Positions 17,782-26,352 of a stretch of 64,000 nucleotides of DNA are shown here, piece after piece; position 1 is the stretch's first letter; each line of letters begins with the position of its first letter. The DNA is taken from contig NZ_CANMVK010000001.1 in the NCBI RefSeq assembly GCF_947501405.1, positions 558,001-622,000 on the forward strand, in the 5' to 3' direction. This DNA comes from an uncultured Hoeflea sp. (GTDB lineage: Bacteria; Pseudomonadota; Alphaproteobacteria; Rhizobiales; Rhizobiaceae). The position numbers and the translations under genes are program-made. The notes below the pieces were generated by a model that saw only the letters and a list, made by a program, of their open reading frames with translations, had not been told where the DNA came from and ran no database searches.

Positions 17782-18704
17782 TTGATCCTTTCGCGGACAC
17801 GTGGGTCCATTGCGGCTTGAATGATGTCGCCAAGCAGCGTGCCGAGCATGACGGCGATCGCCAGCATCAAAAGCGCGCCCTGGACGACCGGATAGTCGCG
17901 CTGGTTCAGCGAGGTAATGAGCAGCGAGCCAAGGCCCGGTCGCGCAAAGACGAATTCAACGGTCACGGCACCACCAAGGATCCAGCCGATCCGCAATGAC
18001 AGGATGGTGACGACGGGAAGCAATGCGTGGCGAAGGACATGGCGCAGCTCGATCTGCCAGGGCGGCACGCCCTTGGCGTGCAGCATCATGACGAAATCCT
18101 TGCGCGCGGTCTCCATCATGGCGACACGCGTGACACGGGCAACGAGTGCCACCCCGCCAAGGCCGATTGTCAGCACAGGCAGGATCAGCGCGTCCCAGCT
18201 TCGGGCACCCGAAACAGGAAACCAGCCAAGTTGGACGGCAAACAGCATGATGAGAAGCAGACCCAGCCAGAAGCTTGGAACGGTTGAACCCAGGAGGATC
18301 AAGGTCATTGTTGTGCGGTCGATCCAGCTGTCTTTGTAGATCGCGGCCAGCGCACCCGACGCAATGCCGACAATCGTCGAAAACAAAAGGGCGAGCGCAC
18401 CGAGAGACAGTGAGTGCGGAAGGTTCTGGGCGATCAGGTCAGCGACCGGGCGGCGAAGAATGATCGCATTGCCCAGATCGCCGGTCAGGGCATTGCCGAG
18501 CCAGATCGCGTATTGGTGATACAGAGGTTTGTCGAGGCCGTATTTGGCTGCGAGCGCCGCTTTTTGCTCGGGCGACGAATTGATCTGGACAAGATTGTCG
18601 ATCGGATCACCGGGCACAAGATGGACGATCATGAAGATCACCATCGAGACGGCAAGGAACACCGGAATGAGCAGCAAAAGCCGCTTGAGGAAAAAGCTGA
18701 TCAT
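17778..18704 (-). CDS. Peptide ABC transporter permease (DppB type)
   Basis: Inner-membrane permease of 308 residues. The N-terminal helix and the HLVPGDPIDNL segment are typical of DppB/GsiC proteins. About six helices follow, with a coupling loop around residues 205-225 (MLHAKGVPPWQIELRHVLRH). It sits 40 bases downstream of the binding-protein gene and overlaps the DppC-type gene. Confidence 0.93.
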   Translation of the reverse strand: MISFFLKRLLLLIPVFLAVSMVIFMIVHLVPGDPIDNLVQINSSPEQKAALAAKYGLDKPLYHQYAIWLGNALTGDLGNAIILRRPVADLIAQNLPHSLSLGALALLFSTIVGIASGALAAIYKDSWIDRTTMTLILLGSTVPSFWLGLLLIMLFAVQLGWFPVSGARSWDALILPVLTIGLGGVALVARVTRVAMMETARKDFVMMLHAKGVPPWQIELRHVLRHALLPVVTILSLRIGWILGGAVTVEFVFARPGLGSLLITSLNQRDYPVVQGALLMLAIAVMLGTLLGDIIQAAMDPRVRERIK

Positions 18705-18744
18705 TCCGGAGCCTTCTTGGGTTGGCTTCAGGGTTCGACGCGGG

Positions 18745-20328
18745 TCAGTTGACCGTGATGTCGACGACCGTCTGGCTTTGCAGGCGGGTACCCCGAACCG
18801 TTTCGGGCACAGAGATGGCGTCCTTGCTGTAGGCGTAGATCTGAACCGGCTGATAGATCGGCGCGAAGACGAACTGGCTCAGCACATATTCATGATAGGT
18901 CGTGAAATTGGCGACCCGCTCTTCCCATGTTCGAGAGCCTTTCATGGCTGCGGCGTTCATTTCTTCCGCCGTAGCATCGTTCCACATCGACACGTTGGGA
19001 TAACCCAGCCGCTGGCCGGAGAAGAACCAGTCGATAATGTCCGCATTGGCCCATGAATAGGAGCGCACAGCCAGCTGGTGGTCAGTGCCCTTGCGGTATT
19101 GATCATTGATCGTGGCGCTGTCGAAGACGGTGATGTCAGCGCCAATGCCGATGGCTTTCAATTGGGCCTGAACCACTTCGGTGACGCGCTTGAACTCGGT
19201 TCCGTTCTGGGTCCAGAGCGCAACCTGCAGTCTCGTGCCATCCTTCTCACGGACACCGTCAGAGCCCATCGCCCAGCCAGCTTCATCCAGCACGGCATTT
19301 GATCGATCCGGATCGTAGGAGATTTTAAGCGCCGAATCGACGTTCGCTGACAACAGCGAGTCGATCAGGAACGTGTTGGCAACCGAACCGACACCGCCAT
19401 AGAGATTGTCCAAGATCTCTTGCTGGTTGATGGCAAAGGCGGCTGCCTCGCGCACCTTGATATCATTGAACGGTTCAACGGTCGTGTTGATCGGAATGTA
19501 GAACAGCCCCGTGCCTGGCATTGTGCCAACCTGAACCGAGTCCTCAGCTTCAAGGCGCGGTAGGAAGTCGGTCGGCACGCTGTAGAGCATGTCCACACCG
19601 CCGGTGCTCAATTCAAGGAAAGCGGTTGAATCTTCCGAGATTTCGCGGAACGTCAGTGTCTTGATATGCGGCGCACCCTGGTTTTCCGACAGGTCGGACG
19701 CCCAGGCATAATCCTCATTGGCAACCAGTACGGTCTCCTGACCGACGGTGAAGCTTTCCAGCTTGTAGGGCCCCGACCCAACCGCAGCAGTGACACCAAA
19801 ATCGTCTCCCAGTTCGTCAAACGCCTTGGGTGACGGAATGCTCATGAAGCCCGATGACATGTTCGACAACAGGTTCGGGTCGGGATTCTTCATGACGAAC
19901 TTGACCGTCAGATCATCGATGACCTCGACGCTCTCGATGGCGTCGGTCATGAAAGCGTTTTCCGTGTCGGCAAATTGCGGGATCCACCAAACGATGGTGT
20001 CTGCATTGAACGGTTCGCCATCGTGGAATGTAACACCCGGGCGCAGTTTGAACGTCCAAGACATGCCGTCCGGTGCGGATTCCCATTCGGTGGCAAGCTG
20101 GCCGTGGAAGCTCTGGTCGGCATCCTGAATGACCATGCGGTCAAAGATCAGCGTGATGGCATCATTAAGTTGCGTGCCGCTGATCGGATTGTAGCTGGGT
20201 GTGCCGACATTTTGGGCCGAGACGACAAATGTCGCTTCCTGAGCGCCGGCAGTGGATGCTAGGGCGAGAAGGCTGGCTGAGGCCAGCATCGAGCCCGCGA
20301 GAAGATGTGTCTTGGTAAAGTGGCGCAT
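18745..20328 (-). CDS. Peptide-type ABC transporter substrate-binding protein
   Basis: Periplasmic binding protein of 527 residues (SBP_bac_5 family). A Sec signal peptide is cleaved near residue 29 (LASTAGA-QEA), then come the family segments LATEWESAPDGMSWTFKLRPGVTFHDGEPF and VKFVMKNPDPNLL. It is the first transporter gene; AAGGA lies nine bases before the ATG. Family members bind di/oligopeptides, but also opines, glutathione or nickel, so the ligand is open. The D-amino-acid dehydrogenase and M81 peptidase in the same neighbourhood favour an unusual peptide or amino-acid derivative. Confidence 0.92.
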   Translation of the reverse strand: MRHFTKTHLLAGSMLASASLLALASTAGAQEATFVVSAQNVGTPSYNPISGTQLNDAITLIFDRMVIQDADQSFHGQLATEWESAPDGMSWTFKLRPGVTFHDGEPFNADTIVWWIPQFADTENAFMTDAIESVEVIDDLTVKFVMKNPDPNLLSNMSSGFMSIPSPKAFDELGDDFGVTAAVGSGPYKLESFTVGQETVLVANEDYAWASDLSENQGAPHIKTLTFREISEDSTAFLELSTGGVDMLYSVPTDFLPRLEAEDSVQVGTMPGTGLFYIPINTTVEPFNDIKVREAAAFAINQQEILDNLYGGVGSVANTFLIDSLLSANVDSALKISYDPDRSNAVLDEAGWAMGSDGVREKDGTRLQVALWTQNGTEFKRVTEVVQAQLKAIGIGADITVFDSATINDQYRKGTDHQLAVRSYSWANADIIDWFFSGQRLGYPNVSMWNDATAEEMNAAAMKGSRTWEERVANFTTYHEYVLSQFVFAPIYQPVQIYAYSKDAISVPETVRGTRLQSQTVVDITVN

Positions 20329-20391
20329 AGCAGAGTTCCTTATCGTTATCGTTGTGTCTGGTGGTCTGCGTCAGGCGGATTTGCTCCCTAA

Positions 20392-21270
20392 CTAAGATGT
20401 GCGATTGACCGGTTTGCCGACATAGCCGGTGAACTGGCTGTAAAGCTGGGTGACGGATTCCATGCGCGCTTCGACCTTCGGGCCAAGCTCGAGAAAGACG
20501 CCATTGACCAACAGGTTTGCGAGGCTGGCCATCTGCGCAGTCGATTCCCAGAACTGGTTGAATTCGGTCGGAACGACAAACATCTCATCGACCAGATCCC
20601 GGCCCCAGTCACAGAATGGATCGGTCACCAGCGTGACTGGAATGCCCGCCGCTTTGGCCGTTTTTGTAAGCTCAAAAGACAGCCGTGAATAACGCCGCGC
20701 CTCAAAGATCACGAGGCATGACTGTTTGGGATCCGACGCCAGCAATTCGGCGAAATTCCCCCCGGCCAGATCAAGCATCTGAACACCGTCGCGCAGATAC
20801 TGCAGTTGATTGACCAGGATTTGCGCCATGCCGCGCTCGGTCTGAAATCCTGCGGCATAGACACGCTGTGTCGTCGCCAATCGTCGCACCACGCGGGCCC
20901 ATTCCTCGGATCTTGCCAGTTCGTAAATCGCAACCAGTGCTGAGATTTCCAGTTCGAGACCGGCGGCGAGCTGATCCTCACCGGCTTTGGCCCGGTCCCG
21001 CAGATCGTGGAGCCGGTCACTAACCAGCCATGGCTTCTGACCGATGTCCTGTTTCAAGTGATCCTTGAGATCCTTGAAGCTCTTGTAGCCAACGGTCCGG
21101 CAGAATCGGCCGACGGTCGGCTCGCTGACATTGACTTTGGAAGCAAGACTTGCGGCGGTCTCAAATGGGAGGCTGGACAATTCCGACAGCATGAAATTGG
21201 CAAGAACCCGATCCGCCTTGGAGGCAGTCGTCAAGCTGGCAGACAGTCGCTCCCGCACCGATTCACCCAT
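20392..21270 (-). CDS. RpiR-family regulator (HTH plus SIS domain)
   Basis: Transcription factor of 292 residues. The N-terminal HTH_6 domain (about 1-75; FETAASLASKVNVSEPTVGRF) is followed by a SIS domain (about 110-250) that in relatives binds phosphosugars or other effectors. The start at ATG 21270 has GGAAGGA upstream. A start at 21324 would add a low-complexity leader overlapping the operator region. It lies just upstream of the transporter operon on the same strand and divergent from the DauA-like gene, so it probably controls both. RpiR proteins next to amino-acid transport genes exist, so the effector need not be a sugar phosphate. Confidence 0.88.
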   Translation of the reverse strand: MGESVRERLSASLTTASKADRVLANFMLSELSSLPFETAASLASKVNVSEPTVGRFCRTVGYKSFKDLKDHLKQDIGQKPWLVSDRLHDLRDRAKAGEDQLAAGLELEISALVAIYELARSEEWARVVRRLATTQRVYAAGFQTERGMAQILVNQLQYLRDGVQMLDLAGGNFAELLASDPKQSCLVIFEARRYSRLSFELTKTAKAAGIPVTLVTDPFCDWGRDLVDEMFVVPTEFNQFWESTAQMASLANLLVNGVFLELGPKVEARMESVTQLYSQFTGYVGKPVNRTS

Positions 21271-21296
21271 AGAAGTGTTTTCCTTCCGTGAGCAAT

Positions 21297-21318
21297 ATTT
21301 GTAAGTTTTCTTACAAAT
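21297..21318. promoter_or_regulatory. Palindromic operator, probable RpiR site
   Basis: ATTTGTAAG and CTTACAAAT form a perfect 9-base inverted repeat around TTTT. It lies 27 bases before the rpiR start and about 170 before the divergent dehydrogenase gene. RpiR proteins bind palindromes of this size. A poly-A/T stretch follows it. The regulator-operator link is inference from position. Confidence 0.65.
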
Positions 21319-21485
21319 AGTCAAACAAAATTATTTTTATTGCAGATTCTGATCTCTCGATCTGCTAGCGATAGCCGCCTGATATCGGTGGTCATCAAAA
21401 GCCGAGCTGCTTCAGTTTTGGCGACCCTTCGCCTCAAGCATCCGTGGGCCAATCGGCCGGCCCATCAAGAAAGACAGGTCACGCC

Positions 21486-22637
21486 ATGTATGACTACGCC
21501 ATCATCGGTGCCGGAGTGGCCGGCGCATCGCTGGCGTTTGAATTGGCCGCAACCGGATCGGTCGTCCTGATCGAAGCCGAAAAGCAACCGGGCTACCACA
21601 GCACGGGGCGCTCTGCGGCACTCTTTACCCCCAATTATGGCAACGGCATCGTCCGCAGCATCAATGCGCTGAGCATGCCGTTCTTTGTCGAGCCGCCAGA
21701 AGGCCTTGCCCGGCAACCGCTGCTGACAGGTCGAGGTTTGCTGACCGTTGCGCCGCCGGGACAGGAGGACGGTCTCGATAAAATAGCCGCTGCGGCCGCT
21801 GACGACGCACCGGTTCACCACCTCCCGCCATCGGAGGCGCTGTCGCTGGTGCCGCTTCTGCGTCCGGAAGTCGTGTCCGCCGCCCTATTTGAACCCGGCG
21901 TCATGGATATCAATGTGGACGCGCTCCATCAGGGTTATCTTCGCCGCTTCAAGACTTTGGGCGGGCATCTTATGTGCGATGCGCGCGTGCTTGAGCTTGT
22001 CCGCAGTTCGGGCCATTGGATCATCGAAACCGGCGACAAGACAGTTGAGGCCGCAATTGTCATCAATGCGGCCGGCGCCTGGGCTGATCACATTGGAGCG
22101 ATGGCGGGTGCCGGGCCGATCGGTTTGGTCCCCAAACGCCGCAGCGCAATCGTTGTGGACGCACCTGAAGGCCTGAACATCCATGCGCTCCCCGCCGTCG
22201 ACATGGCTGGATCGGAGGCGTATTTCAAACCCGAGGCTGGCCGGATCATGGCATCGCTTGGCGACGAGACGCCAACCGAGCCGCAAGACGCACAACCTGA
22301 AGAGCTCGACATTGCGCTGGCTGCCGACTGGCTCCAGCGTCACACGACGATCAATCTGCGCCGTATAGAGCACAGCTGGGCGGGACTGCGGTCATTTGTG
22401 TCCGACGATGTTCCGGTGGTGGGGTTTGACAATGCGCTGGACGACTTCTTCTGGCTCGCCGCCCAGGGCGGATATGGGATCATGATGGCTCCGACGCTGG
22501 CACAGGCGTCCAGATCGTTGATCAAGCTCAATCGCTTGCCTGACGACTTCGAGGACCGTGGCGTATCCCAAAAAGCTATATCGCCTGCACGCCTGGCAGA
22601 ACAACTTGAACCAACACTCATGCAATCGTCCGATTGA
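21486..22637 (+). CDS. FAD-dependent D-amino-acid dehydrogenase, DauA-like
   Basis: Flavoenzyme of 383 residues of the DAO family. It has the Rossmann motif IIGAGVAGASLAFELA, then QPGYHSTGRSAALF, VINAAGAWADHIG, VPKRRSAIVV, HSWAGLRSFVSDDVPV and FFWLAAQGGYGI. These match, segment by segment, my recollection of Pseudomonas D-arginine dehydrogenase (DauA), which turns D-Arg/D-Lys into 2-oxo acids and passes electrons to the respiratory chain. ATG 21486 begins the dinucleotide-binding strand directly, as in the family. It is divergent from rpiR and the peptide-transport operon, suggesting that the imported compound yields a D-amino acid. Confidence 0.85.
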   Translation: MYDYAIIGAGVAGASLAFELAATGSVVLIEAEKQPGYHSTGRSAALFTPNYGNGIVRSINALSMPFFVEPPEGLARQPLLTGRGLLTVAPPGQEDGLDKIAAAAADDAPVHHLPPSEALSLVPLLRPEVVSAALFEPGVMDINVDALHQGYLRRFKTLGGHLMCDARVLELVRSSGHWIIETGDKTVEAAIVINAAGAWADHIGAMAGAGPIGLVPKRRSAIVVDAPEGLNIHALPAVDMAGSEAYFKPEAGRIMASLGDETPTEPQDAQPEELDIALAADWLQRHTTINLRRIEHSWAGLRSFVSDDVPVVGFDNALDDFFWLAAQGGYGIMMAPTLAQASRSLIKLNRLPDDFEDRGVSQKAISPARLAEQLEPTLMQSSD

Positions 22638-22952
22638 TCAATTGGTGCTTGCCGCTTCGGGCGCTTTTCGACTTTTCCTGCGTCACTATTCATGTCCGCA
22701 ATGAGGATTCGCGGACCATGATTTTCTCTGCCGCGAAGGCCCGCTTTGGGGCCGGGAGCGAACTGTCCACTACCGGACTTCAGTCGACCTAAGCGGACAT
22801 TCATTCGTGCCACCTGCACGGCAGGTTCCGGCCCAAAGCTGCCCTCTGGGTCGTCCGCAGCGAACGACAGCAAAGAGCCGAAGCCGGACATTGCGCGAGG
22901 TCTTGCCACCACTATTTACGACGAGCGAGTTGGGGGAATTCAATTCAAAATC
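22638..22952. other. Gene-free stretch
   Basis: About 315 bases between the dehydrogenase and the convergent lipoprotein gene. I see no supported gene. The stretch around 22700-22870 reads like degraded, formerly coding or repeat DNA, which I could not assign. Confidence 0.35.
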
Positions 22953-22957
22953 TTAGT
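22943..22957. repeat. 15-base direct repeat, copy 1
   Basis: ATTCAAAATCTTAGT recurs at 25725-25739, nine bases beyond the 3' end of tRNA-Ser. This copy overlaps the last codons of the lipoprotein gene. Together the two bracket a 2.8-kb disturbed region. A match of this length can arise by chance in a window this size. Confidence 0.4.
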
Positions 22958-23645
22958 AATTCACCCAGTTCGGAATGGCTTCCGCCACGCCGGAAAAAGA
23001 CACCAAAGCAATTGGGTCGCTCTGCTTATCAGACTTGTTTTGACGAAATGGCAGTGCAGAGCTTAGGGTAAAATGAAACGGATCGTTTGCACTTTGAGGA
23101 AATACCATATCGTTCTGCTCGACTCTGATTTCCCTCATATTATCTTCCAGATTTTGAGAACGATAGGATTTACCGTCAGCTTGAATCTCAACTTCAAAGC
23201 GGGACAGAAGATAGTTGCCGTTTTTCAGCTTCCAGTTTGCTTTCAAATTGGCTCGGTCAATAGTGTTGTAGAGCTTGGCCAACTCTAAAAGCGATTCTGG
23301 ATTTTCGACTGGTGAAGTTGCAAAGCTGCAACTAAGAAATATTTCGGTCTGTCGATGCGACCGAATCTTGCCGCCATTCGGATTGCGCCATAAACACATA
23401 AACATCGTCTGTGGGGACCTAATATCCGAAACCAGAGCACCGTATTGGCGTTTTGCAAGCTGCTCGGTCTGTCCGATCTCACCTTTCGGCTTTGCCAGAT
23501 ACGAGGTCAATTCATAATTGCCATTGAAATTATGCTTCATCTTCGCGGTGGCATCCACTGGGGCTTCATTGCATGCCGAAAGCGCCAATAAACAAAACAG
23601 CGTAGCGCTGTTGGCAAATAGGTGTCTTGTTCCTTTGGTGGGCAT
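22953..23645 (-). CDS. Orphan lipoprotein of unknown function
   Basis: I do not recognise a family. The predicted product of 230 residues starts with a signal peptide and a lipobox (CLLALSAC, Cys about 25), so it should be lipid-anchored in the envelope. The mature part is hydrophilic, with a few Cys and no visible motif. The start is uncertain: ATG 23645 gives a normal signal peptide, while ATG 23681 and 23726 would lengthen the n-region; none has a good ribosome site. The gene is clearly AT-richer than its neighbours and uses different codons, suggesting transfer. It stands alone, convergent with the dehydrogenase gene. Confidence 0.6.
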   Translation of the reverse strand: MPTKGTRHLFANSATLFCLLALSACNEAPVDATAKMKHNFNGNYELTSYLAKPKGEIGQTEQLAKRQYGALVSDIRSPQTMFMCLWRNPNGGKIRSHRQTEIFLSCSFATSPVENPESLLELAKLYNTIDRANLKANWKLKNGNYLLSRFEVEIQADGKSYRSQNLEDNMREIRVEQNDMVFPQSANDPFHFTLSSALPFRQNKSDKQSDPIALVSFSGVAEAIPNWVNY

Positions 23646-23860
23646 ATGGAAATGAAATTTTCTGATATTCACGATTTTCATATCCCGATGGCTCATAATT
23701 ATGGTGAATTGGTCCGCAAGCGGCAACTCTTGTCGAGCAGACTTTAAAAAGGGATTAATATTTCAAATTGGTAATTTTCTGCGATATCAATCAATAGTCT
23801 CAAGAGCCCGTACAGCTGACCTTTGTTCAATCCGCAGCGAACTTCCGCTCTCCGCCGATG

Positions 23861-24019
23861 GTGTTGAAAAACTCTGTAATGGGTGCCGCACCATCGAAAT
23901 TGGAGAACATGGTTCCCGTCAACGACCCTAGGGGAAACTTCATTTCCCTGAGCCGGCATCATTGAAATCGTATCCTACAAATTGACTACTTTGTCGGCCC
24001 GCTCGGACTTTTTCAACAC
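23861..24019. repeat. 159-base segment with 14-base terminal inverted repeats
   Basis: The left end GTGTTGAAAAACTC (23861-23874) is matched in inverse orientation by 24006-24019 with one mismatch. The inner 130 bases carry no open frame. This is the layout of a miniature inverted-repeat element or of the two ends of a deleted insertion sequence. No family or target duplication could be assigned. Confidence 0.35.
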
Positions 24020-24200
24020 TTTCCGCCCATTTAGGACCTTGTTGCGGAGTCCAGCGAATGGCTGCTTACAGGAGCCGCGTCCAAGATCGCTAACGACCGA
24101 AATGGGGGCGCAAAGCAGTCATGCCATGGACGCCCAATAATTGTAACGCAAATCAGAGTGAGCGCCCCGGACGCCGCCGGACTTCTGCGCCAAAGGAAGC

Positions 24201-24542
24201 ATGGCTGCCGTCGGATTGGCCGCTAAGGATATGCCGCTGACCTTGCCCGCACTGTGGGCTTCACTCAGTGCGGGGCCGGATAATCCGGCTCCAGAAGCTG
24301 AGTGGAGAACCAGAAAAAACTCCAATTTCCACGGTCTTGGTGACAACAACGAAAGAGGCGCTGAAGGCGCTTCCGGAAGTGCCAGGAGGGATGTCCGGAA
24401 GGAAAGACCGCGGGCAGCTGCTAAACGGAAATCAACCGCTGGCGGCAAAACGACGGCAAAGAGCAAGAAGAACCACCTCGCGGTACTTCTCTCCAAGCCG
24501 AACGGCGCGCGCATTCCGTTGATCGTCGAACGCTTGGGCTGA
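24201..24542 (+). pseudogene. Possible DUF3489-type gene remnant
   Basis: A 113-codon open frame whose last part (KKNHLAVLLSKPNGARIPLI, then VERLG) resembles the winged-helix-like segment of DUF3489 proteins, where a Trp should follow LG. Here the frame stops at that point. The preceding part is Lys/Arg-rich with no recognisable domain. No ribosome site is evident. It runs straight into the broken FAH-family gene, so two unrelated relics may have been joined by deletion. The family call is tentative. Confidence 0.3.
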
Positions 24543-24544
24543 GG

Positions 24545-25529
24545 CCGCCGCCCATGTTCGCAAGGCGGAGACCAAGGCCGGTCGGCCGGCTCGAGGAGAT
24601 CGCCGCAAATCCCGGCGATATGAACAAGCCGGACTTTCTCGCGCCCTGTGACCTGCAGGCGGTCAAGGCCTGCGGCGCAACTTTCGCCTCCTCCATGGTT
24701 GAACGGGTGATCGAGGAAAAGGCGGGAGGCGATCCGAAGAAGGCACTGGATATCCGTGCCCGTGCTGGAGAGGCAATCGGCGGTTCGCTCAGAAACATCA
24801 AGGCCGGCTCTGAGGAGGCCGCCCGCGTCAAGAAGGCACTTGTCGACGAAGGGCTGTGGAGCCAGTATCTCGAGGCAGGCATTGGTCCCGACGCCGAGAT
24901 GTTTTCCAAAGCCCAAGTCCTGTCATCCGTTGGCCGCGGCACCGAGGTCGGCCTGCGCTCGATCTCCCGGTAGAACAATCCCGAACCGGAAATCGTTCTG
25001 GCGGTGTCGTCGAAGGGACGGATCGTTGGTGCGTCGCTCGGCAATGACGTCAACCTAGGTGACGTCGAAGGCCGCTAGAGCCTTGTTCCTCGGAAAGGCC
25101 AAGGACAACAATGCGAGTTGCGCCATCGGCCCCATGATCCGCCTGTTCGATGACGGGTTCACCTTGGATGATGTTCGTCAGGCCGAGCTTGATCTAACGG
25201 TCAACGGTGAAGACGGCTATGAACTCAAGGGGCATTCCTCTATGAAGGAGATCAGCAGCGATCCCGCAGATCTGGTTGCGCAGACGCTGAGCCGCCATCA
25301 CTATTATCCCGACTGGCTGGTGCTGTTCCTCGGAACGCTCTTCGCCCCGCCCCAGCACCGTGATGTCCCGGGTGAAGGCTTCACCCACAAGATCGGCGAT
25401 ATCGTGACAATTGCGTCACCCCGGCTTGGCAGTCTTACCAACACAGTACGATTGTCGACCGAGTGTGTGGAATGGTCATTCGGCATCACCTCATTGATGC
25501 GGAACCTCTCGGCGCGAAACCTTATCTGA
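24545..25529 (+). pseudogene. Broken fumarylacetoacetate-hydrolase family gene
   Basis: Recognisable FAH-family protein spread over two frames. The first part includes FLAPCDLQAVKACGATFASS, GLWSQYLEAGIGPDAEMFSK and, after a stop, NNPEPEIVLAVSSKGRIVGA. The second includes FLGKAKDNNASCAIGPMIRL, GFTHKIGDIVTIASP and the C-terminus. A TAG at 24971-24973 stands where relatives have Trp (WNNPEPE), consistent with a TGG to TAG change. The frame shifts near 25073, with a second stop there. About 60-70 N-terminal residues of a full-length member are missing. Intact relatives cleave or hydrate 2,4-diketo or keto-deoxy acids in sugar or aromatic catabolism. Confidence 0.85.
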
Positions 25530-25724
25530 CCGGAGAATCAGAAGCTGACAGGAAAACACCTGATTGCAGGAAGCTGAGTTGCAGCGAGCCAAAAAAAGCG
25601 ATCCGGCTCGACAACGATTTGACCTTGTTCAGATCGTTCTGTGTTCCAAACAGCTTGAAGCCGAGTCCTTAAAGTGCATACAGACGTGCATACCCAAGTC
25701 ACTCAAGGGCAGTTTTTATACAAT

Positions 25725-25739
25725 ATTCAAAATCTTAGT
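25725..25739. repeat. 15-base direct repeat, copy 2
   Basis: Second copy of ATTCAAAATCTTAGT (first at 22943-22957), just beyond the 3' end of tRNA-Ser, where integrating elements often leave att-type repeats. The support is positional only. Confidence 0.4.
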
Positions 25740-25747
25740 CACAATGA

Positions 25748-25837
25748 TGGCGGAGAGGAAGGGATTCGAACCCTCGATACCGTTCCCGGTATACTCCCTT
25801 AGCAGGGGAGCGCCTTCGACCACTCGGCCACCTCTCC
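25748..25837 (-). tRNA. tRNA-Ser (anticodon GCU)
   Basis: A 90-base class II tRNA with the CCA end encoded. The acceptor arms GGAGAGG / CCTCTCC pair, the discriminator base is G, the D-loop region is GGCCGAGTGGTCGAAGG, the anticodon GCT is in CTGCTAA, there is a long variable arm (CCGGGAACGG), and the T-loop is GGTTCGAATCC. It reads AGC/AGU codons. The tyrosine recombinase gene lies 515 bases away on the 5' side of the tRNA, not the usual 3' side. Confidence 0.96.
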
Positions 25838-26352
25838 GTCGCTCGTCTGTTACCGCAGCGGGCGCGGGTAATCAACCGGAATTCCTGCGGTCATTGTCAA
25901 ACCCGTTTTGTGCGTCCGGCTGTCTCAATCCGCATCTTTAAAGTGCGTGTTCACACGGCTCAAGAACAGGTATGCGCAGGGCCATTGTTCGGTCGCACCA
26001 CCGTCCCGCGGCGATATCCGGGTGCAAGTGCGGTGTTGCAAGCCGCTCGAGGCGGGACGCCTTGTAAGCGCGCCGCATGGTCCACATTGCCAGGCTTGGC
26101 AAGCGGTTACGCTGGCAATGGTCGGTTGGATTTCGTCCGCTCCTGAAACTGATCGGCGAGCCGGCTGCGATGGGCCGAAAGTGCTCGCGTTCTGCGTGTT
26201 TGGCCGGCGCTACCAACTTCCATCCGTATCTAAGGACGTACAGACTTGGTGCTTGGCCACACGCTGAAACGCCCGGCGGTATGACCGCGCGTGCTGTCCT
26301 CGCGGCCGGGAAGGGACACGCCTGAAAGGCTCCAGCGTTGTGGCGGAAGGTC
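25838..26352. other. Gene-free stretch between tRNA-Ser and recombinase
   Basis: About 515 bases with only short overlapping frames lacking ribosome sites. I found no copy of the tRNA 3' end and no clear att core here. Confidence 0.4.

Noticed and set aside
23861-24019. CRISPR array
   Set aside because: There is one inverted pair only, with no periodic direct repeats and spacers here or elsewhere in the window.
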